Of a stretch of DNA of 16,015 nt, positions 7,343 through 13,537 are shown piece by piece. The notes beneath the pieces are model-generated. The model saw nothing but the letters and a program-made list of their open reading frames with translations, did no database searches and had not been told where the DNA came from. Position numbers and translations under genes: made by a program. Each line of letters begins with the position of its first letter. The stretch's first letter is position 1. Where the stretch lies: assembly GCA_947258895.1 (NCBI GenBank), contig CAMYKE010000018.1, positions 1-16,015 of the forward strand, given 5' to 3'. Source of the stretch: an uncultured Pseudomonadales bacterium (GTDB lineage: Bacteria > Pseudomonadota > Gammaproteobacteria > Pseudomonadales > IMCC2047).

Positions 7343-8221
7343 CTACAAAACCGGACTCTGGCCATCCTTGCTAAACATCCAGGTCCGAGTTATTTCCAGC
7401 TGGTCATACTCTTTGCGCAGATGATCCGGGAAAGGTGCGAAGGGCTCTGCAAGCCGCACGATGCGAATGGCCGCATCGTCCAGAACCTTGTGTCCGGAGG
7501 AACGCAGTACCTGGATGTTTCGCACACTGCCATTGGGCATCAGGGTCACCACCAGGCGCAGGCTGCCATAGATCTTGCGCCGCCGCGCCTCTTCAGGATA
7601 GTTCAGCTTGCCGACGCGGTGAATTTTAGTAATCCACTGCTTCACATAATACGCATCGAGGGTTTTCAATGCCGCTACCGAGCTTATGCGGTGCACCCGG
7701 GTCTTTTTGGTCTGAAACTGTTCGTGGCGATCCAGCTTGGCATCCAGGCTGGCAAGATTGAGGCTGCGTTCCAACAATGAAATTTCCTGGTCCACCGATA
7801 CCAACTTATCCTCCAGGGGCAGGTCCTGCTGCAGGCTCACGACTTGACGTTCCGCAGTATCGGTGGTGATCTGCTTGACCTCACGGGTCGCGGCGTCAGG
7901 TTGCGCTTCTGGCGGCGTCTCGGGGGTAATTTCCCGGATTCGCTGTTCGTTGAATTCCGCCTGCCGGGTTATCGTCGGCAGGGCCTTCTCTTCCAGTTCG
8001 CCGCCCCCCAGCTGGTTTTCCTGGGCCATATAATCAGCGACTTTTGGTGCCTCCTCGCTTGCGTTATGGGCCAGAGTGACCTCGATAACCGGGTTCTGGT
8101 CGGCCTGCTTGAGGATTTCGAAACTGATGCCGAGAATAATCACGGCATGCACGGCAATAGCGATAAAGACCGTAAAGCAAAAACGGTCGCTGCTATTGAT
8201 ATCCGGTGCGGTGTGTTCCAT
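7343..8221 (-). CDS. tonB3: TonB family protein (TonB3-like)
   Basis: This 292-residue protein has one N-terminal membrane segment (about residues 13-36, FCFTVFIAIAVHAVIILGIS), a periplasmic linker, and a C-terminal TonB domain (about 205-285; NYPEEARRRKIYGSLRLVV, then RSSGHKVLDDAAIRIV). TonB proteins pass inner-membrane energy from ExbB-ExbD to outer-membrane transporters. The linker is unusual: it lacks the long Pro-Glu/Pro-Lys repeats of TonB1 and is instead charged and Gln/Glu-rich, likely partly helical (about 110-180). The same position in P. aeruginosa holds tonB3, reported to be needed for normal twitching motility. The ATG at 8221 has GGAAG six bases upstream. It lies 30 bp after gshB and about 60 bp before algH. 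No exbB or exbD is nearby, so any partners are encoded elsewhere. Confidence 0.88.
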   Translation of the reverse strand: MEHTAPDINSSDRFCFTVFIAIAVHAVIILGISFEILKQADQNPVIEVTLAHNASEEAPKVADYMAQENQLGGGELEEKALPTITRQAEFNEQRIREITPETPPEAQPDAATREVKQITTDTAERQVVSLQQDLPLEDKLVSVDQEISLLERSLNLASLDAKLDRHEQFQTKKTRVHRISSVAALKTLDAYYVKQWITKIHRVGKLNYPEEARRRKIYGSLRLVVTLMPNGSVRNIQVLRSSGHKVLDDAAIRIVRLAEPFAPFPDHLRKEYDQLEITRTWMFSKDGQSPVL

Positions 8222-8251
8222 GACTGGCTTCCGTTATGGGCCTCTGCCCGA

Positions 8252-9220
8252 CTATTGGGCGGTTCTGCTAGCGCTGGCCAGCCTGGATTCGATGCAGGCC
8301 ATCAGCTGGTCGCCGATATCCAGTGAGTATTGGTTATCCAACTCGCGTATACAGGTTGGGCTGGTAACGTTAATTTCGGTCAAATAGTCGCCAATGACGT
8401 CGAGGCCGACAAATAACAGTCCCGATGCTTTGAGTTTAGGTGCGACCTGGGAACAAATCCAGCGGTCGCGCTCACTAAGTTCCACGCCAACCCCGGTGCC
8501 ACCAGCGGCCAGGTTGCCCCGGTTCTCTCCCACTGCGGGGACCCGGGCCAACGCAAACGGAATCGGCTCGCCATCGATCATCAGTATTCGTTTGTCACCA
8601 TTGCTGATTTCGGGAATGAATTTCTGTCCCATGATCTGGCGGCGACCCTGCTCCGTCAGTGTCTCCAGGATTACGTTGACGTTAGGGTCGTCCTGACGCA
8701 CGCGAAATACGGACATGCCGCCCATCCCGTCCAGCGGCTTGAAGACGACATCCCGATGTTCGTCCTTGAAGTTCCGCAGTCGCCCAATGTCGCGACTCAC
8801 GAGCAGGGGCGGACAGCACTGGGGAAACTGCGTGGCAAACAGTTTTTCATTGAAATTGCGCAGGCTTTGCGGGCGGTTAACAACCAGGGCGCCGTTCAGT
8901 TCGGCATCTTCCAGAATATAGGTGGAATATAAATACTCGTTATCGAACGGCGGATCCTTGCGCATGAGTATGACGTCGAGGCCGGCGAGGGAGGCGTCCT
9001 CGCGGGGCCCGAGCTCATACCAGCGTTGCGGATCGGCAAACACCCGCAGGTCCGCCATGCGAGCCATTGCATCACCGTCCCGAAGAAACAGGTCGCTTTG
9101 CTCCATATAATGTAGCTGCCAGCCCCGCGCCTGTGCCGCAAGCAACATGGCAAGGGTGCTGTCCTTCTTGTAGTTGATGGCGTTGATGGGATCCATAACG
9201 ACACCGAGTCTGATGGTCAT
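8252..9220 (-). CDS. gshB: Glutathione synthetase
   Basis: GshB joins gamma-glutamylcysteine and glycine with ATP to make glutathione in the cytoplasm. It is an ATP-grasp enzyme of 322 residues from the chosen start (316 in E. coli). The N-terminal pre-ATP-grasp domain starts MTIRLGVVMDPINAINYKKD. Later landmarks are DVILMRKDPPFDNEYLYST, VVNRPQSLRNFNEKLFA, VFKPLDGMGGMSVFR (glycine-rich ATP loop), KFIPEISNGDKRILMIDGEP, NRGNLAAGGTG, and the metal/substrate segment LDVIGDYLTEINVTSPTC. A TTG start at 9226 is also possible and sits nearer the AGGAAA ribosome-binding site (9236-9231), but the ATG at 9220 fits homologues. It is the first gene of the minus-strand run and is divergent from pilG. Confidence 0.96.
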   Translation of the reverse strand: MTIRLGVVMDPINAINYKKDSTLAMLLAAQARGWQLHYMEQSDLFLRDGDAMARMADLRVFADPQRWYELGPREDASLAGLDVILMRKDPPFDNEYLYSTYILEDAELNGALVVNRPQSLRNFNEKLFATQFPQCCPPLLVSRDIGRLRNFKDEHRDVVFKPLDGMGGMSVFRVRQDDPNVNVILETLTEQGRRQIMGQKFIPEISNGDKRILMIDGEPIPFALARVPAVGENRGNLAAGGTGVGVELSERDRWICSQVAPKLKASGLLFVGLDVIGDYLTEINVTSPTCIRELDNQYSLDIGDQLMACIESRLASASRTAQ

Positions 9221-9264
9221 TGGCAAAGTGTTTCCTGTGCTGGCTCAGTTTATCTGACCGCAAT

Positions 9265-9293
9265 TCTATAGGGTTACTGCATGCGAATGAAAG
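9265..9293 (-). promoter_or_regulatory. Candidate sigma-70 promoter for gshB
   Basis: On the minus strand, CTTTCA (9293-9288, three of six matches to the -35 consensus) and TATAGA (9270-9265) are separated by 17 bp. Transcription would start near 9258, about 38 bases ahead of the gshB ATG, with AGGAAA between them. Spacing and position are good, but the -35 match is weak. Confidence 0.4.
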
Positions 9294-9317
9294 TTACCCG
9301 ATAAAATGCTGAAAATG

Positions 9318-9346
9318 AGCCGCCATATCTCACCGATTCGGCGGCT
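9318..9346. repeat. Inverted repeat in the gshB-pilG gap
   Basis: AGCCGCC (9318-9324) and GGCGGCT (9340-9346) are perfect complements around a 15-base spacer. There is no T-run on either side, so it is not an intrinsic terminator. It could be a protein-binding site or a leader hairpin; chance is also possible. Confidence 0.4.
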
Positions 9347-9549
9347 AGTGCTGGATCCGCAACCAGCAAGTGGAGAGAGTAGTAGTTTACGCCGGTCGCT
9401 GCCGCGCTTGCACTTGGGGGACTGGATTAACCCGGGAGAGTGGATGTAATCAGGAAGCGGAAGGCCGAATTTACGGGGAAAACCTTTCGCTTTAACAAGT
9501 TTCTACTATCTTTACGTTGTAACGCAAATTTTTGTTAGGGGTTGAGTGC

Positions 9550-9981
9550 ATGAGTGACACTTTTGAGGGATTGATCGTAATGGTTGTTGACGACAGCAAA
9601 ACTATTCGGCGCACGGCAGAGACGCTACTCAGAAAGGTCGGTTGTCACGTGATTACTGCCGAAGACGGCTTCGATGCTCTGGCAAAAATCGTGGATAACC
9701 GACCGGATCTGATCTTTGTCGATATCATGATGCCGCGGCTGGATGGCTACCAGGCCTGTGCGCTGATAAAAAACAACCAGCAATTCAAGAATACGCCGGT
9801 GGTAATGCTTTCCAGCAAGGACGGCCTGTTCGATAAGGCCAAGGGACGCATTGTTGGTTCGGACCAGTACCTGACCAAGCCATTCAGTAAGGAGGAGTTG
9901 CTGGGCGCCATCCGCCAGCAAACGGCTGATGAGGGGGAGACCGCGGACTTTAGCCAGTTGCACACAGTTTCAAACTTGTAA
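9550..9981 (+). CDS. pilG: Twitching motility response regulator PilG
   Basis: PilG is a single-domain CheY-like regulator phosphorylated by ChpA; it promotes pilus extension and twitching and links to cAMP control in P. aeruginosa. From the ATG at 9550 it has 143 residues; the start is supported by MSDTFEGLIVMVVDDSKTIRR and by AGGGG at 9536-9540. Receiver landmarks are VDDSKTIRR (acidic pocket), LIFVDIMMPRLDG (phospho-acceptor Asp), VVMLSSKDG (conserved Ser) and YLTKPFSKEELL (conserved Lys). Identity to Pseudomonas PilG is very high. The last 15 or so residues (DEGETADFSQLHTVSNL) are a non-conserved tail. It is the first gene of the plus-strand Pil-Chp cluster, 26 bp ahead of pilH. Confidence 0.97.
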   Translation: MSDTFEGLIVMVVDDSKTIRRTAETLLRKVGCHVITAEDGFDALAKIVDNRPDLIFVDIMMPRLDGYQACALIKNNQQFKNTPVVMLSSKDGLFDKAKGRIVGSDQYLTKPFSKEELLGAIRQQTADEGETADFSQLHTVSNL

Positions 9982-10007
9982 TCAGACAGCATTGAGTGGG
10001 TAGCAAA

Positions 10008-10351
10008 ATGACAAGAGTACTGATAGTGGATGATTCTCCAACCGAAACCTACGCGTTTGCCTCCATTCTGCGTGAAAACGGGCATGAGGTACTTACCGCC
10101 GAAAATGGCGCCGATGGCGTGGCAATTGCCAGGGAAGAGCAGCCGGATGTAGTGCTTATGGATATCGTCAGGCCACGCGCCAGTTGAGCAAGGCAAACGA
10201 AACCTCACACATACCAGTGATTATCGTCACTACCAAAAACCAGGAAACTGATCGTGTCTGGGGTGCTCGCCAGGGTGCCAAGGGCTATTTGGTCAAACCC
10301 GTCGAAGAGCCCGTGCTGTTATCTACGATCGACACAGTCCTGGCCGTTTAA
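10008..10351 (+). pseudogene. pilH: Frameshifted twitching response regulator PilH
   Basis: PilH is the second CheY-like regulator of the Pil-Chp pathway, linked to pilus retraction. Here the gene is broken. Frame 1 from ATG 10008 reads MTRVLIVDDSPTETYAFASI to VVLMDIV (phospho-acceptor D52), then RPRAS and a TGA at 10185-10187, a 59-residue product. The C-terminal half continues in frame +2 from CAG at 10169: QATRQLS, then IPVIIVTTKNQETDRVWGARQGAKGYLVKPVEE, ending at TAA 10349-10351. Compared with the family pattern DIVMPGLNGFQATRQL, seven residues (MPGLNGF) are missing, about 22 nt, which breaks the frame. Both halves are well conserved, so the lesion is recent, or is an assembly error. The truncated product lacks beta-4 to alpha-5, including the conserved Thr and Lys, and should not work. 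Confidence 0.9.
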
Positions 10352-10383
10352 TAATTCCTGATTTCCGAGAATTAGAGGCAGTT

Positions 10384-10920
10384 ATGTCGGCAAGAACCAC
10401 TCCGTTTGGATTACTTGAGCAAATTTCAAATTCTATCGGCAACGCGGCGGTATCCCTGCCCGCTGCCCAGAAGGGCGAAGCCGAGTGGCGAGGCATTGCC
10501 TTCCGCCTTGCCGGACAGTTGTTTATCGCGCCGATGGATGAAATTGATGAAATTCTGTATGTGCCGGAGGTGACCCGGGTCCCGGGCGTCAAGAGTTGGG
10601 TAAACGGGATCGCTAATGTGCGCGGCCGGTTGTTGGCGGTGGTTGACATGGAGCAGTATTTTGATTGTAAAACAACGGCTTCAAACAAGCGCTCGCGAGT
10701 ACTGGCGGTTCGCCAGGGTGATTTGTACAGCGGTTTTGTGGTCCCCGAGGTGCTGGGTATGCAAGCCTTTACCCGGGATGCCTACACGTCTTCGGTACCG
10801 GTTGCGAAGCAATTCGCGCCTTTCGTACAGGGCGGTTATGAGCGAGATGGCAAAACCTGGACTATATTCAGCATAGCGCGTTTGGTGCTGTCGCCGGAGT
10901 TTCTCCAGGTGGCGGTGTAA
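10384..10920 (+). CDS. pilI: CheW-like adaptor PilI
   Basis: This 178-residue CheW-domain protein couples the PilJ receptor to the ChpA kinase in the polar Pil-Chp array. After a roughly 35-residue N-terminal stretch (SARTTPFGLLEQISNSIG) the CheW domain begins at EWRGIAFRLAGQLFIAPMDE, followed by the conserved VPGVKSWVNGIANVRGRLL core and ending near FSIARLVLSPEFLQVAV. Its length matches Pseudomonas PilI (178). The ATG at 10384 has AGAGG five bases upstream. It lies 32 bp after the broken pilH and 56 bp before pilJ. Codon use and composition look like the neighbours. No second CheW protein (ChpC) is in the window. Confidence 0.95.
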   Translation: MSARTTPFGLLEQISNSIGNAAVSLPAAQKGEAEWRGIAFRLAGQLFIAPMDEIDEILYVPEVTRVPGVKSWVNGIANVRGRLLAVVDMEQYFDCKTTASNKRSRVLAVRQGDLYSGFVVPEVLGMQAFTRDAYTSSVPVAKQFAPFVQGGYERDGKTWTIFSIARLVLSPEFLQVAV

Positions 10921-10976
10921 GTATTTAAATCGTAAATCAAAGATAAATTTTCTGATTTCATGTTTGGGAGCACAGG

Positions 10977-13433
10977 ATGAAAACGAAAAACGTGAATGCA
11001 GGTGTGGGCAGCAACAAATCAATCCCCGGACTGATGGTTCTGCTGGTATTTGCAATCGCCGGCTTTATTACAATATTGGTTATCACCAGCACTGAGGGTG
11101 GGTACGATAAGCAATATATTCGTCATGCCGGTGAACTGCGCGTACTGTCGCAGGAAATAGCCAAGAACGCCAATGAAGCGGCAGCCGGTAAAATCGATGC
11201 CTTTGCAGCACTCAAGCAATCAGCCGCGGAATTTGAGCGACGCTGGGGCTACCTGAAAAACGGGGATGTTAACACCAGGCTGCCAGCAAGCCCCGCTCAG
11301 GTCCAGAGCGATATGGGCGGCGTGCAGGAAATCTGGAACCGCGTTAAAGTAGACTCCACCCAAATCCTCGACAGCAAGGAAGCGGTACTGAGTTTGCATG
11401 AGGTTGCGGATGCCCTGAGCCAGGCGATCCCGCAATTGCAGGCGGAGTACGATGAAGCGATCGCTATCTTGCTGGCAAAGCGTGCCGCGGCCGCGCAAGT
11501 GGCGGCAGCCCAGCGCCAGTCCTGGCTGGCGGAGCGTATCCTGAGCAATGTTAACAAGATTCTCGAAGGTGGTGAGGATGCCGTGCTCGCGGCGGATGCA
11601 TTTAAGATCGATGCGGCGGAATTTAGCCGAGTCTACCGCGGTATGCTGAAAGGCGACGCCGCTCTCGGTATCAAACCGGTGCGTGACTCCGCGGTGTTGA
11701 AATTACTGACCAATATTACCGCGCCGCTGAAGGTCGTCAGTGATAGTGCCGATCGGATTATCCAGGCCTCGCCAGAACTGTTCCAGGTGCGGGAGGCCGC
11801 GGACAAGATTTCTACGGATTCTACCAACTTGCTTGCCCAGACCTCACAGCTCACCGAACACTTCCAGGTGCTGCCGCAGCAGCGCCAGATTGCCCCTTAC
11901 ATGGGCTATATTTGCGGCGTGCTGGCACTGGCGATTATCGGACTGCTGGGTGTCATTATCTTCCGCGATACCCGCAAGCACTTGCACGAACAATCGGATA
12001 CCAACGAACGTAACCAGGCCGCAATTTTGCGCTTGCTGGATGAAATTGCCGACCTTGCTGATGGTGATCTGACCACCAGTGCGACCGTTACCGAGGACTT
12101 TACCGGCGCAATTGCAGACTCGATTAACTTTGCGATCGACCAATTGCGCAACCTGGTGGTATCGATTAATGAGAGTTCTGTGCAGGTCTCCGACGCAGCG
12201 CGCGAAACGCAGTCGACCGCGACCGCCCTCTCCGAGGCTTCAGCCAACCAGGCCCGTGAAATCACCGCTGCAACTTCCGAAATCAACTCCATTTCAAATA
12301 CCATGGGGAAGGTTTCTGGAGACGCGGACGAGTCCGCGAAGGTGGCGGAACGATCAGTCGTGATCGCCAACAAGGGTGCGGGTGCGGTGCAAAATACCAT
12401 TCATGGAATGGACAAGATTCGCGAGCAGATTCAAAAAACATCTAAACAAATCAAGCGCTTGGGTGAGAGCTCCCAGGAGATTGGCGATATCGTATCGTTG
12501 ATCGATGATATTGCTGACCAGACCAATATCCTGTCGCTAAACGCTGCGATTCAGGCGTCGATGGCTGGTGATGCGGGACGCGGCTTCGCGGTGGTTGCCG
12601 ACGAAGTACAGCGCCTTGCGGAACGTTCCAGTGCGGCAACCAAGCAGATTGAGGTGCTGGTCAAGACTATCCAGGCGGATACCAACGAAGCGGTTATCTC
12701 CATGGAACAGACCACCGCCGAGGTGGTTCAGGGAGCTCGCCTGGCGCAGGATGCGGGTGTTGCATTGGGCGAGATTGAAGAGGTGTCCAATGACCTCGCG
12801 AAATTGATTGAGCAAATATCCCACGCCGGTCAGCAGCAGTCGGAAGCGGCCAACAGGGTTTCACACACCATGAACGTGATTCAGGAAATCACCTCACAGA
12901 CGTCTTCAGGCGCTATGGCGACGGCGACGTCCATTGGTGATCTGGCTGATATGGCACAGGAGATGCGAAATTCCGTAGCTGGCTTTACGTTGCCGGAGAG
13001 CGCACGGGCGATGGCGGCTGGCAATGACGATGCCATTGAGCCACGCTTTCCCACGCTCACCGCCGTTGCTGACGACAGCGGTGCGCTGGATCCGGGTGAA
13101 TTCGATGGCGCAAGTGACTTGCTACAGGATGAAATTGCGCCTGTAGAGGGATTCGAAGAGCTCGATGCAGCCGGCAAAGAGCCCGCGGTTGAGGAGGAGG
13201 GTCATTACGGGATGGACGGTGATGTCGGAGACATCGCTGCGGCTGCTGACGATTCCCCTGCCGTTCCCTCAACAAAAGCGAATTTCGCAGCCGATCTGGG
13301 CGACGCCGAAGCGACCGACGATATTGCATTTGACCTCGAAATCGAAGCAGACGATTTGGCAGAGGATGAATTGGAAGCGGAGCAGGATGTTAATGCTGAC
13401 CCGGTTGACAAGAGGAACATTTCCGCAGCGTAG
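10977..13433 (+). CDS. pilJ: Methyl-accepting chemotaxis protein PilJ with an acidic C-terminal extension
   Basis: PilJ is the inner-membrane chemoreceptor of the Pil-Chp system. It has a first membrane segment (about residues 14-37, [15 protein letters not shown]), a long mostly helical periplasmic region with PilJ-type sensing modules, a second membrane segment (about 309-331, [17 protein letters not shown]), a HAMP region, and a cytoplasmic coiled coil. The signalling tip (about 505-550) contains [17 protein letters not shown] followed by [18 protein letters not shown]. The core ends near residue 670 (VAGFTLPES), where Pseudomonas PilJ (about 682) stops. This protein continues to 818 with an acidic tail (674-818) holding 43 Asp/Glu and only 6 Lys/Arg, probably disordered. 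The tail does not end in a CheR-tethering pentapeptide of the NWETF type. The ATG has GGGAG six bases upstream. Confidence 0.95.
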   Translation: MKTKNVNAGVGSNKSIPGLMVLLVFAIAGFITILVITSTEGGYDKQYIRHAGELRVLSQEIAKNANEAAAGKIDAFAALKQSAAEFERRWGYLKNGDVNTRLPASPAQVQSDMGGVQEIWNRVKVDSTQILDSKEAVLSLHEVADALSQAIPQLQAEYDEAIAILLAKRAAAAQVAAAQRQSWLAERILSNVNKILEGGEDAVLAADAFKIDAAEFSRVYRGMLKGDAALGIKPVRDSAVLKLLTNITAPLKVVSDSADRIIQASPELFQVREAADKISTDSTNLLAQTSQLTEHFQVLPQQRQIAPYMGYICGVLALAIIGLLGVIIFRDTRKHLHEQSDTNERNQAAILRLLDEIADLADGDLTTSATVTEDFTGAIADSINFAIDQLRNLVVSINESSVQVSDAARETQSTATALSEASANQAREITAATSEINSISNTMGKVSGDADESAKVAERSVVIANKGAGAVQNTIHGMDKIREQIQKTSKQIKRLGESSQEIGDIVSLIDDIADQTNILSLNAAIQASMAGDAGRGFAVVADEVQRLAERSSAATKQIEVLVKTIQADTNEAVISMEQTTAEVVQGARLAQDAGVALGEIEEVSNDLAKLIEQISHAGQQQSEAANRVSHTMNVIQEITSQTSSGAMATATSIGDLADMAQEMRNSVAGFTLPESARAMAAGNDDAIEPRFPTLTAVADDSGALDPGEFDGASDLLQDEIAPVEGFEELDAAGKEPAVEEEGHYGMDGDVGDIAAAADDSPAVPSTKANFAADLGDAEATDDIAFDLEIEADDLAEDELEAEQDVNADPVDKRNISAA

Positions 13434-13537
13434 CAGCGGTGAGCACCGCATCATTTTGATAGATGGCGGTGGCGGGATATTCACGATAATCGGGGCCCAG
13501 GGCAACTAGTGGGTCCCAGCAAGAAGATGGAGTCGGT
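13434..13537 (+). other. Gap between pilJ and chpA where pilK is expected
   Basis: This 104-bp gap contains no gene, and I see no recognisable remnant of the CheR-like pilK that lies between pilJ and chpA in P. aeruginosa. It holds a short GGTG-AG-CACC inverted repeat near the pilJ stop and the chpA ribosome-binding site GGAG at 13529-13532. No terminator is visible, so chpA is probably in the same transcript. Confidence 0.7.

Larger units (their letters stand above)
9221..9549. other. Non-coding divergent region between gshB and pilG
   Basis: About 329 bp with no credible gene on either strand. It holds a candidate minus-strand promoter for gshB (9265-9293), one 7-bp inverted repeat (9318-9346), and the pilG ribosome-binding region (AGGGG at 9536-9540). 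The part nearest pilG (about 9480-9540) is AT-rich and probably contains the promoter of the Pil-Chp operon, but I cannot pick a -35/-10 pair with confidence. No T-tailed hairpin, tRNA or repeat array is visible. A small RNA cannot be excluded. Confidence 0.6.

Noticed and set aside
9318..9346. The AGCCGCC/GGCGGCT hairpin as a transcription terminator.
   Set aside because: There is no T-run after the stem on either strand, and no gene ends just before it, since gshB and pilG diverge from this region.
9532..9549. An upstream TTG start for pilG at 9532.
   Set aside because: It would add MLGVEC, which PilG homologues lack, and it would include the AGGGG that best serves the ATG at 9550.
10160..10200. 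Programmed ribosomal frameshifting in pilH.
   Set aside because: There is no slippery sequence, and conserved residues (MPGLNGF) are absent altogether, so a shift alone would not restore PilH.
13165..13509. A 114-codon plus-strand reading frame overlapping the end of pilJ and running into the pilJ-chpA gap.
   Set aside because: Most of it is an off-frame reading of the acidic tail; its product is Arg/Ser/Thr-rich without family resemblance, it has no ribosome-binding site, and it is not a pilK remnant.
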